A DNA stretch of 64,000 nt from Kerstersia similis (GTDB taxonomy: Bacteria; Pseudomonadota; Gammaproteobacteria; Burkholderiales; Burkholderiaceae_B), in the NCBI RefSeq assembly GCF_965139615.1, contig NZ_CBCSIQ010000003.1, positions 1-64,000 on the forward strand. The letters are read 5' to 3'. Each line of letters starts with the position of its first letter. Position 1 is the first letter of the stretch. A program made the position numbers and the translations under genes. The notes beneath the pieces were generated by a model that was given only the letters and a program-made list of their open reading frames with translations, did not search any database and was not told where the DNA came from. Of the stretch, positions 54,290 to 62,094 are shown piece by piece.

Positions 54290-54309
54290 ATGCATGATAT
54301 ATGATGCAT
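54290..54309. promoter_or_regulatory. Cluster operator, site 4 (between the dehydrogenase and transketolase genes)
   Basis: ATGCAT-G-ATATAT-G-ATGCAT is a complete 20-bp palindrome apart from the two single G spacers, the best copy of the cluster operator. It contains GATATATGATGCATT at 54296-54310. It lies 36 bp before the gldA-like start and 120 bp before the transketolase start, so one site can control both directions. Confidence 0.75.
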
Positions 54310-54428
54310 TAAACAGATTCAAAGTCATTTTCACCAAACCAAAAACCTGGCTCCAACCAGGCAGCGCCCGTCCTTCTCGTTCTTGATGGAAGGCGCCATT
54401 TATCCCGTATGAGGAGACAACTGTCATC

Positions 54429-55295
54429 ATGAACACGACACTCACAGTCCCGTGCCCACTAGACGACCCTGCGCTACAACATTTACGCAACAAAGCGCGC
54501 ATGATTCGATTGGAAACCATACGTCTGATCGAAATCGCCAAGGTCGGACACTACAGCTCGGTTTTCTCGGCAGCAGAAATCTTTGCCGCCCTGTACTACC
54601 GTGTCATGCGCCTGGAGCATGGCAACCCGCATTGGGCGGACCGCGATCGCTTCCTCATGGGAAAGGGCCATGCAGCCGTTGGCCTATTCCCGATTCTGGC
54701 GGAGTACGGCTACATCGACCGCGACACGCTCGACAACTACACCCGTCTGGGCAATCCCTTGGGCGATCACCCTGATATGACGAAAGTACCTGGTATCGAC
54801 TTCAGCTCTGGGTCGATCGGCCACGCACTCTCAAATGGTGCAGGCATGGCGCTGGGTGGCCGTCTATCGCAACGCGACTTCCATGTCTTCGTCATGCTAG
54901 GCGATGGAGAAATGCAGGAAGGCCAAGTATGGGAAGCCGCTCTATTCGCTGGGCACAACCAACTCTCGCGGCTGATCGCCATCGTCGATCGCAACGGCTA
55001 TCAACTAGACGGAAAGGTCGATGACGTCATGGGTGTAGAACCCCTGGCCGACAAATGGCGGGCCTTTGGTTGGGACACCATTGAAATCAACGGCCATGAC
55101 CTGCAGGCCGTCGTGGGTACGCTGGAGGCTGTCAAGCGCAACACAAAGCGCACCAAACCCGTCTGCATTATCGCGCGGACCATCAAGGGCAAAGGAGTCA
55201 CCTGCATGGAGACAGAACCGGGCTGGCACCTAGGCTACCTCGCTCCGGAAGATGCCCAACGCGCCATTGCTGAAATCGAGCAACGAGAGATCTGA
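54429..55295 (+). CDS. Transketolase, N-terminal (TPP-binding) subunit
   Basis: A 288-aa half-transketolase. MGKGHAAVGLFPIL has the conserved His81, and GDGEMQEGQVWEA (158-170) to RNGYQLDG is the thiamine diphosphate/Mg2+ motif GDG-X(27)-N. Together with the next gene it makes a heteromeric enzyme moving a two-carbon ketol unit between sugars or similar compounds. Split transketolases in operons outside central metabolism usually serve special substrates. ATG 54429 follows GAGGAG at a rather long distance. Confidence 0.9.
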   Translation: MNTTLTVPCPLDDPALQHLRNKARMIRLETIRLIEIAKVGHYSSVFSAAEIFAALYYRVMRLEHGNPHWADRDRFLMGKGHAAVGLFPILAEYGYIDRDTLDNYTRLGNPLGDHPDMTKVPGIDFSSGSIGHALSNGAGMALGGRLSQRDFHVFVMLGDGEMQEGQVWEAALFAGHNQLSRLIAIVDRNGYQLDGKVDDVMGVEPLADKWRAFGWDTIEINGHDLQAVVGTLEAVKRNTKRTKPVCIIARTIKGKGVTCMETEPGWHLGYLAPEDAQRAIAEIEQREI

Positions 55296-55297
55296 TC

Positions 55298-56284
55298 ATG
55301 ATGACCGCCACCCAACACCCCGACTCCTGGCAGTACCGTGCCCTCAACGCTAATCAGCCTGGCTTGAACTATCTTTCTGACGGCTTGCTACGCCTGGTGG
55401 ATAAAGGTCATCCCATCATCGCCGGTTCCGCTGACCTGCAATACTCAAATGGCCTGAATCGCTTCGCGGAGCGTCATCCCGACCGCTACATTCAGTTCGG
55501 TATCTCCGAACAAAACATGGTGTCTGCTGCGGCCGGCTTGGCCACGACCGGGCACATGCCCTTCATCGCCACCTTCGCATCGTTCATCGGCCTCCTATGC
55601 TGCGAACAGATCCGCATGGATGTTGCCTACTGCAAACAACCCGTCCGGATGATAGGCCACCACACAGGCATCTCTCTGGGATTCTATGGCACTTCGCACC
55701 ATGCGACGGAGGACATCTCCACCATGCGAGCCATTTCCGGCCTCACCATCATTTCGCCGGCGGACGGCCCGCAACTGGTACAGGCTATCCAAGCCAGCGC
55801 CGACTGGGATCAACCCATTTACTTCCGGATCGGCCGAGGCCGCGACCCACAGGTCTATGCAGACGACACGCCCTTCACCATCGGAAAAGCCATCGAACAC
55901 AGCGAGGGAACGGATGCCACTATCATCGCCTGCGGCATGCCGCTGCACCCAACGCTGGAAGCAGCCGCGCAACTCAACGCCCAGGGCTACTCCGTAGGTG
56001 TGATCGACATGCCCACCGTCAAACCTCTGGACCGCGATGCCATCCTAAAAGCGGCGGCCCGAAGTCGCTGCCTGATCTCGGTAGAAGAACATAACGTGCT
56101 GGGAGGATTAGGTGCCGCGATCGCCGAAGTCCTGGCCGACGAAGGTTGCCCAACGCGGCTGCGCCGCCACGGCATCCAAGACGAATACAGCCTGATCGCT
56201 CCGCCAACACACTTGTATCGTCACTATCGCCTGGATGCCGATGGCATCGCCTCCGTCGTCAAGGAAACCATAGAACGACGCTAG
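55298..56284 (+). CDS. Transketolase, C-terminal (pyrimidine-binding) subunit
   Basis: A 328-aa second half of the split transketolase. GISEQNMVSAAAGLA holds the catalytic Glu71 that activates the TPP ring; HHTGISLGFYGTSHHATEDISTMRAI and the C-terminal domain VEEHNVLGGLGAAIAEVLA complete the family pattern. It starts 2 bp after the N-subunit gene stop; ATGs at 55298 and 55301 are both possible. Last gene of the cluster before tRNA-Leu. Confidence 0.9.
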   Translation: MMTATQHPDSWQYRALNANQPGLNYLSDGLLRLVDKGHPIIAGSADLQYSNGLNRFAERHPDRYIQFGISEQNMVSAAAGLATTGHMPFIATFASFIGLLCCEQIRMDVAYCKQPVRMIGHHTGISLGFYGTSHHATEDISTMRAISGLTIISPADGPQLVQAIQASADWDQPIYFRIGRGRDPQVYADDTPFTIGKAIEHSEGTDATIIACGMPLHPTLEAAAQLNAQGYSVGVIDMPTVKPLDRDAILKAAARSRCLISVEEHNVLGGLGAAIAEVLADEGCPTRLRRHGIQDEYSLIAPPTHLYRHYRLDADGIASVVKETIERR

Positions 56285-56390
56285 AAACTTCAAGAGGGAC
56301 GATGATATCTGGTCAAGTTGCTCGAGAACGCATATAATCAGCAACTCAGCTTCTTCCGCGTGTGCTTTTTGGCACAATTGCGATCATCCT

Positions 56391-56475
56391 GCCCGGGTGG
56401 TGAAATTGGTAGACGCAGGGGACTCAAAATCCCCCGCCGCAAGGCGTGCCGGTTCGATTCCGGCCCCGGGCACCA
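56391..56475 (+). tRNA. tRNA-Leu (anticodon CAA)
   Basis: The 85-nt class II tRNA begins GCCCGGGTGGTGAAATTGG, has anticodon stem-loop GGGGA-CTCAAAA-TCCCC (anticodon CAA), a variable arm CGCCGCAAGGCG, T-loop GGTTCGATTCC and encoded CCA. Decodes UUG leucine codons. Confidence 0.96.
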
Positions 56476-56482
56476 GATTCTG

Positions 56483-56519
56483 AAAAGCCGCCAAGCTTCG
56501 ATAAGCTTGGCGGCTTTTT
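56483..56519 (+). terminator. Rho-independent terminator after tRNA-Leu
   Basis: AAAAGCCGCCAAGCTT and its exact reverse complement flank a 4-nt CGAT loop, followed by a T-run. It starts 8 bp after the tRNA end. Confidence 0.93.
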
Positions 56520-56688
56520 CTTTGCCAGGGCAGTCCGAAACAAGATCGACTGCGCGCTACGGGCAGGCCGTAGGCATGCGGGATGTCCAAGCGCAGTCGC
56601 TCATTCTCGACTAAGTCCAGAGTCAGCTTGCAAATAGGGGAGACAAGCGTAGCGCCATAAGGGCGGCACCCATCCCCCTCCTGTCCCC

Positions 56689-57699
56689 TCAGTCATCAGC
56701 CCCCGCATTCACATCCACCAGCACGCGGCCTTGCAGCTTGCCGTCGAGCATGTCTGCGCATGCCTGGGGCAGCTGATCCAGCGATACAGTTCTTGCCGTA
56801 ATACCCTCCAGCATGTCCAAAGGCAGGTCTTGGACGATGCGGTTCCAGATGCCTATGCGTTTGGCAGCCGGTTGCATGACGGAGTCCACACCCAGCAGGC
56901 TGACGTTGCGCAGGATGAAGGGCATAACGGTGGTGGGCAGGTCTGCGCCGCCTGCCAGGCCGCAGGCCGCTACGACGCCGCCATAGTGCATTTCTGCCAG
57001 TACCCGCGCCAGGACTTTGGCGCCGACGGCATCAATTGCTGCAGCCCAGCGCTGGCCTTCGAGCGGGCGGGCGGTTTCGGCCCATTGCGGGCCATCGGCA
57101 AATGCCGCGGCCCCCAGGGTTTTGACGTAGTCATGTTTGGCCGGGTTGCGCGTCAACGCCGTTACGGTGTAGCCCCGTTTATGCAGGATGGCGGTCGCCA
57201 CGCTGCCTACGCCACCCGCCGCGCCCGTTACCAGTACGGTGCCGCTGTCGGGTGTGATGCCCGCTTTTTCCAGGGCCTCGACACACAGCATGGCGGTAAA
57301 ACCGGCTGTGCCTATCATCATGGCCTGACGCGTGCTCAGGCCAGCCGGAAGCGGCACCAGCCATTCGCTTTTGACGCGTTGGTATTGTGAGTAGCCCCCC
57401 CAGTATTTTTCACCGACGCTCCAACCCGTCAAGACGACTTTCATGCCCGGCAGCAGCGCCGGATCACGGGATTCCACGACTTCACCCGCGAGGTCTATCC
57501 CCGGCACCAGAGGCCAGGTGCGTACGATCTTGCCTCGCCCGGTCACGGCCAGCGCGTCTTTGAAATTGATGGTTGAGTAGTCAATCTTGATCAGCGTGTC
57601 TTCTGCAGGCAGGGCATGCCGCTCCAGGTGTTCGACAGCCGCCTGGGTCTTGCCTTGTTCTTCCCTGAGCATGAGGGCACGAAAGCGTTCAGTGGACAT
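56689..57699 (-). CDS. acuI: AcuI/YhdH-type acrylyl-CoA reductase (quinone oxidoreductase family)
   Basis: A 336-aa zinc-independent medium-chain dehydrogenase of the YhdH/AcuI group, which reduces acryloyl-CoA to propionyl-CoA with NADPH. INFKDALAVTGRGKIVRTWPLVPGIDLAGEV, GTAGFTAMLCVEALE and TGAAGGVGSVATAILHKRGY are family blocks (read in parts). ATG 57699 follows AAGGAATCCTG; the frame runs further upstream without protein-like sequence. Monocistronic here. Confidence 0.88.
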   Translation of the reverse strand: MSTERFRALMLREEQGKTQAAVEHLERHALPAEDTLIKIDYSTINFKDALAVTGRGKIVRTWPLVPGIDLAGEVVESRDPALLPGMKVVLTGWSVGEKYWGGYSQYQRVKSEWLVPLPAGLSTRQAMMIGTAGFTAMLCVEALEKAGITPDSGTVLVTGAAGGVGSVATAILHKRGYTVTALTRNPAKHDYVKTLGAAAFADGPQWAETARPLEGQRWAAAIDAVGAKVLARVLAEMHYGGVVAACGLAGGADLPTTVMPFILRNVSLLGVDSVMQPAAKRIGIWNRIVQDLPLDMLEGITARTVSLDQLPQACADMLDGKLQGRVLVDVNAGADD

Positions 57700-58062
57700 C
57701 AGGATTCCTTGTGTGAAGCACCCGTCACAGGGGCGCCATGGCGATCGGGGAATGTCTAGGCCAGCACGCCGGCCATACCCTTGCCGTGCTTGATTCCAAG
57801 CTGCATGGCAATGAGGCGGAGAGACTCTCTTTTTACCAGACGACGCTTCAACCATATGGGTGGGTCACACCGCTGTCAAGCCGGTTCGTGGGCCCATTCG
57901 TGACCCGGTCTCACCCTGAGCGTGACAGCGATGATGTGCTGTCCGGATCCTCCGGGCCTGCCCCGCCGCCGCGCTGCGGCCCTTACCCTACGGCATAGGG
58001 CTGCCGGGTGCGCCACGGCATTGCAAGATTCTGTTTGTACACCGATCCTTGCCCAGAGAAAC
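57700..58062. other. Long intergenic stretch upstream of acuI, no gene seen
   Basis: No reading frame has a ribosome binding site with recognisable product. It should contain the acuI promoter (minus strand), but no clear -35/-10 pair could be assigned. The next defined element is the terminator at 58063-58089. Confidence 0.4.
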
Positions 58063-58089
58063 AAAAAGGCAGCGTTATGTACGCTGCCT
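58063..58089 (-). terminator. Rho-independent terminator downstream of psd
   Basis: AGGCAGCGT (58067-58075) and ACGCTGCCT (58081-58089) form a perfect 9-bp stem with a 5-nt loop, followed on the minus strand by a T-run. It points leftward and lies about 200 bp after the psd stop; the space between (58090-58286) shows no gene. Confidence 0.8.
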
Positions 58090-58286
58090 AGGGGAAAGGA
58101 GATCAGACATTGGGGCTCAAGCGCCAGGGATCATTTGCCCCGGATGCGCCATGGCAACGGCGGCGCGCCTTATCACGCGGGAGAGGACTCGCCCCCTGGC
58201 AGGATCTCTCGCCCACGGATGAAGAACGTGGGTGAAGCAGGCATGCGCCCTGCCCGCAAGCAGGCGCGCTGCCACATGCCGCTCGT

Positions 58287-59144
58287 TCAGGCCAGATCCG
58301 CCATGGTTTCGCCCAGACGGATGGCACGGCCGTCCTGCCATTGCGGGTTGAAGCGCCAATCACCCGGCGGGAGCAAGGCCACGACGGTGGAGCCCAGCTG
58401 AAAACGCCCCATTTCCTGGCCGGCTTCAAACTGCGCGGCTTCTGGCTGCCCGGCGCCACCATACCGCCATTCACGCGCCTCACGGCGCCGCGGCGGTGTC
58501 ACCAGACCATGCCAGGTCGTTGCAATACTGCCAACAATCGCCGCGCCCACCAGCACCAGCACAAACACCCCTTGCTCGGGATGTTCGAACCAGCACACCA
58601 AGCGTTCATTACGAGCGAACAGGCCCGGTATGCCCTCCACCACGACAGGATTGACGGAAAACAGTTCGCCCGGAATATGCCGCATGCCCAGCAATTTGCC
58701 TGCGCACGGCATATGGATGCGGTGGTAGTCACGCGGGCTGAGATACAGCGTCGCAAACTGCCCACCTTGGAACTGCGCAGCCAGTTCGGCATCCCCCAGC
58801 AAGGCAGCAGCGGTGTACTCCTGCCCCTTGGCCTGGATCAGACGTCCGTCGCGCAACGGCCCAAACTGGCTGACCGTGCCATCCACCGGACAGATCCAGT
58901 CGGCATCGGCCAAGGGCCGCGCACCCGGTTTGAGTTCCCGGGTGAAAAATTCATTGAAGCTGCCGAATTGAGAGGGATCGGATAGCAGGGCTTCGCCCAG
59001 ATTGACCTGGTACTTGCGTATAAAGGAGCGGATCAGATACTGCGACAGCCACGGAGCACGGCAATCGGCCAGCGAACCGGCCAGGCGCGTCATCATGAGC
59101 TTGGGCGCCAGGTGCTGGAGCAGGATGGAGGGTTTGATAGACAT
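58287..59144 (-). CDS. psd: Phosphatidylserine decarboxylase
   Basis: Makes phosphatidylethanolamine. The 285-aa proenzyme carries the self-cleavage site LGST (250-253; cleavage before Ser252 creates the pyruvoyl group), the Asp of PVDGT (88) and the histidine in RDYHRIHMP (144), the residues of the autocatalytic charge relay. Length is like E. coli Psd (322) minus the variable C-terminus. It is not beside the usual phospholipid genes. Confidence 0.94.
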   Translation of the reverse strand: MSIKPSILLQHLAPKLMMTRLAGSLADCRAPWLSQYLIRSFIRKYQVNLGEALLSDPSQFGSFNEFFTRELKPGARPLADADWICPVDGTVSQFGPLRDGRLIQAKGQEYTAAALLGDAELAAQFQGGQFATLYLSPRDYHRIHMPCAGKLLGMRHIPGELFSVNPVVVEGIPGLFARNERLVCWFEHPEQGVFVLVLVGAAIVGSIATTWHGLVTPPRRREAREWRYGGAGQPEAAQFEAGQEMGRFQLGSTVVALLPPGDWRFNPQWQDGRAIRLGETMADLA

Positions 59145-59250
59145 GGAAACGGGAGGTCCGCAACGGAAGCGGAGAACACGGAAGCAGGGAGAATACCGTG
59201 TTTCCTGTGTTGATGTAGAAACAAGGCGGCCCGGCGAAAAGAAAAAGAGC
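59145..59250. other. Upstream region of psd, no gene seen
   Basis: Short AT-richer stretch before the tandem repeat; probably contains the psd promoter on the minus strand, not assignable with confidence. Confidence 0.3.
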
Positions 59251-59480
59251 CCCCACGCTGCGCCTACGGCTTGCTACCCCCCAAGGGGGCTGTCCCGCCC
59301 TGGGACAGCCCGGCGCCGGGCCGTCCCCCACGCGGCGCCTATGGCTTGCTACCCCCCCAAGGGGGCTGCCCCGCCTTGGAACGGCCCGGCGCCGGGGACG
59401 GCCCCACGCTGCGCCTGCTGCCGCTTGCTGCCCCCAAGGGAACTGCCTTGCCTTGGTGCGGCCCTGGCGGCGGGAGGGGC
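59251..59480. repeat. Three tandem copies of a 75-bp GC-rich repeat
   Basis: Copies start at 59251, 59326 and 59402, each with CCCCACGC(T/G)GCGCCT, then CTTGCT(A/G)CCCCC, CAAGGG and a GGC/GCC-rich dyad. Copies 1 and 2 are nearly identical; copy 3 has diverged. Elements with CTGCGC...CTTGCT.CCCCC..GGGGG are widespread extragenic repeats in Burkholderiales. The internal dyads could form stable stem-loops. Non-coding. Confidence 0.8.
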
Positions 59481-59531
59481 CTTTTGCTATTCGCTACGCC
59501 AAGCTTATGGCTGTTCTGCCTCGCCGCCGCG

Positions 59532-60854
59532 TCAACGCAGGGCCATTTCCCTGCGTACGCTGGGGCCGCGCCAGGCGTCCAGTGCAGTGCCCAGGACGAT
59601 GACGATCAGCACCGGCAGCAGCCAGGCCAGGCCTTGTGATGTCAGCGGCAAGGTTTCCAGCCAGGCGGGCTGCCAGTTGCCCTGGCCGATATCCGCCAAG
59701 GCATGACAAACGCCAAAGATCAGTGCAACGGCCATCGCCGGGGCAACGACCCGACCCGGCGCATGCCAGAATTTCCAGCAGAAGCTGAGCGCCACCATCA
59801 CGATGCAGGGCGGGTAGATCGCCCCCAATACCGGTTCGGACAACTGGATGAGTTTCGTCAGGCCCAGATTGGAAACCAACAAGGCAAAGGCGGTCAGCAG
59901 AAAGACCAGTTGCCGATAGGAAATCGGCAGTACTCGGCTGAAATATTCAGCGCATGCGCAAGTCAACCCCACCGCCGTCACCAGGCAGGCCAGGAACATG
60001 AGGATGGCGAAAAACGCACTGCCTACATCCCCGAAGACCGTCTGTATATAGACATGCAGCACGGCCGCGCCATTGCTCGCGTGGCTGGCAATTTCATGGC
60101 TGCTCGCCCCCAGGCGGAACAGGCTGATGTACACCAGCGCCAACCCCACGCCAGCGGACAGCCCGGCAATGATGGCATAGCGTGTGATCAGCCGCAGGGA
60201 GTCAACCCCTTTGGAACGAATGGCATTGACAATCACGATGCCGAACACCAGTGCGCCCAGGGTATCCATCGTAAGGTAGCCGTTGACAAAACCTTGCGCA
60301 AACGGGGCCGTCTGGTAGGCCGGGCTGGCCTCTCCCGCCGTGCCATGGGGCAGCAGGAAAGCCGCCACGCCCAAGATGCCCAGCGCCAGGATTTTCAGCG
60401 GCGCCAGGAAACGGCCCACGGTGTCCAGCAACTTCCCGGGATAGAGCGATACCGCCAGCACGACCAGGAAGTAAAGCAGCGTATAGACGAACAGGCTCAG
60501 CGGCGTGTCGCCCACCAGCGGCGCCACGCCGGCTTCAAAGGAGGCCGTTGCGGTTCTGGGCGTTGCGAACAAGGGCCCGACCAGCAGGTAGCAAGCGGCC
60601 GCCAGGATGCCACCCGCCACGCGTCCTATCGGCCCGCTCAAGGCATCCATCGGGCCACCGACGCGAGCCAGCGCGACGATGGTGATAACCGGCAGGCCAA
60701 CGGCCGTGATCAGGAAACCCAATGCCGCCGTCCAGACATGCGGCCCGGCCTGCAGGCCGATGATGGGGGGAAAGATGATGTTGCCCGCCCCGACAAACAG
60801 GGCGAAGGTCATGAAGCTGAGTGCCAGGATATCCTGGGTTTTCAATGAAGCCAT
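59532..60854 (-). CDS. brnQ: Branched-chain amino acid carrier BrnQ (LIVCS family)
   Basis: Na+-coupled leucine/isoleucine/valine uptake, 440 aa with 12 predicted helices. The N-terminal LSFMTFALFVGAGNIIFPPIIGLQAG is the LIVCS signature (read in parts), followed by VGPLFATPRTATASFE and GYLTMDTLGALVFGIVIVNAIR. The ribosome binding site is weak. Its 3' end lies about 50 bp from the tandem repeat. Confidence 0.93.
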   Translation of the reverse strand: MASLKTQDILALSFMTFALFVGAGNIIFPPIIGLQAGPHVWTAALGFLITAVGLPVITIVALARVGGPMDALSGPIGRVAGGILAAACYLLVGPLFATPRTATASFEAGVAPLVGDTPLSLFVYTLLYFLVVLAVSLYPGKLLDTVGRFLAPLKILALGILGVAAFLLPHGTAGEASPAYQTAPFAQGFVNGYLTMDTLGALVFGIVIVNAIRSKGVDSLRLITRYAIIAGLSAGVGLALVYISLFRLGASSHEIASHASNGAAVLHVYIQTVFGDVGSAFFAILMFLACLVTAVGLTCACAEYFSRVLPISYRQLVFLLTAFALLVSNLGLTKLIQLSEPVLGAIYPPCIVMVALSFCWKFWHAPGRVVAPAMAVALIFGVCHALADIGQGNWQPAWLETLPLTSQGLAWLLPVLIVIVLGTALDAWRGPSVRREMALR

Positions 60855-61200
60855 CGTGGGTATTGCCGCGGGCTGCGCGGGCGGTCAGAAATGTTTGCCA
60901 CCTCAGACAGAGGTACGGCAACCATCCGGACAATCCGCCCCAGACATGCACCCGTCCATCTCCGGCAATTCAGGCTGGCCGGCCTGAGGTGCGCCGGGTG
61001 GCCCGCCGGACAAGCAGCGGAGACACCTCACCAAGGATGTTTCCCCGGCTGGTTCGGCACCGCAGAATCGGCAATCCGCCAGCCTGGAAGGTTTGCAAAT
61101 GTAGCACAGCTGACCTCGCACGCTTTCCGTTCGACGTTGAAAAATACCTCGCCGACCAAACCGCAAGCGCCCGGCAACGCGGCACCTCACACCCGGTTTT
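60855..61200. other. Intergenic region upstream of brnQ, no gene seen
   Basis: No convincing gene on either strand. It should contain the brnQ promoter (minus strand) and the 3' end of the dehydratase operon transcript; no specific signal was recognised. Confidence 0.35.
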
Positions 61201-62094
61201 TCAAGTGTTCTGCACGCTTTCCGTCAGGCCGATGCGAAACACCTGCGACAGGTCGGCCTCCGCCAGCCCCTGGCTGACGGCCGCCTGCAACAGGCTGCGC
61301 ACCTGCGGCAGTATCCGCTGCACCGTGCCGCTGGATTGCGCCAGCTCTGCAATGGCATCCAGGTCCTTGAGCATGACGCGCACGGTGCCCGACGCTGCCT
61401 GCGGCGGCGCCACCATGCGCGGCCAGAGCGTCTGCAACAGTACGGAGTCGGCCCAGCCGCCTTGCAGCGCGGACGGCACGGCAGCCGTGTCCATGCCGTT
61501 GCGGCTGGCCAGTACGAAGGCCTCGGCCATACCTGCCAGGGTCGTCGCCACGATAGCCTGGTTCGCCAGCTTGGCGGTTTGCCCGGCCCCTACGTCGCCC
61601 ATGCGCGTCACACGGGCGGCAAATGCACGCAATACCGGCGTGACGGCAGCAATGTCCTCTGCTGTGCCGCCTGCCATGATGGCCAGTGTGCCGGCAGCAG
61701 CCCCTGCCGTGCCACCGGAGACGGGCGCATCCACCCAGGCGCGCCCGGTTGCGTGACGCCAACGCTGGGCCAGCTGGCGCGTCAGGGCTGGCGCCAGCGT
61801 CGAATGATCCACCAGATAGGCAGGCGGGACGGCGGCATGCGCCAGCCCGCCTGAGCCAAACACCACGTTGTCCACCGCCTGGCCATCCCCCAGGCATAGC
61901 AGCACCATATCTACCTGGGCGGCCATCGCCTGCGGCGTGTCGCAGGCGATGGCACCGGCAGCCAGCAGGGCATCCAGCTTGTCTGCCGAGCGATTCCACA
62001 CCCGCACCTCATGCCCGGCAGCCAGCAGCCGCTGCGCCATGGGCTCACCCATGCGGCCGATGCCGCAAAACCCGACTTTCACCGTTCCCGTCAC
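61201..62094 (-). CDS. 3-hydroxyisobutyrate dehydrogenase-family oxidoreductase
   Basis: A 297-aa beta-hydroxyacid dehydrogenase: VGFCGIGRMGEPMA (GxGxxG near residue 11), DHSTLAP, the substrate motif DAPVSGGTAGAAAGTLAIMAGG, and GAGQTAKLANQ with the catalytic lysine. Related enzymes act on 3-hydroxyisobutyrate, tartronate semialdehyde, or 2,4-dihydroxybutyrate-type acids. I chose the GTG at 62094 with AGGAG 7 nt upstream; it overlaps the preceding gene's stop (GTGA), so the two are translationally coupled. Confidence 0.88.
   Translation of the reverse strand: MTGTVKVGFCGIGRMGEPMAQRLLAAGHEVRVWNRSADKLDALLAAGAIACDTPQAMAAQVDMVLLCLGDGQAVDNVVFGSGGLAHAAVPPAYLVDHSTLAPALTRQLAQRWRHATGRAWVDAPVSGGTAGAAAGTLAIMAGGTAEDIAAVTPVLRAFAARVTRMGDVGAGQTAKLANQAIVATTLAGMAEAFVLASRNGMDTAAVPSALQGGWADSVLLQTLWPRMVAPPQAASGTVRVMLKDLDAIAELAQSSGTVQRILPQVRSLLQAAVSQGLAEADLSQVFRIGLTESVQNT

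Noticed and set aside
54429..56284. Assignment of the split transketolase to sulfoquinovose or apiose breakdown
   Set aside because: Those pathways need a kinase and/or isomerase and characteristic sulfo-sugar genes that are not present here; the substrate is left open.
56391..56475. tRNA-Leu as attachment site of the catabolic cluster
   Set aside because: The cluster lies on the 5' side of the tRNA, no copy of the tRNA 3' end was found near 46400, and there is no integrase gene.
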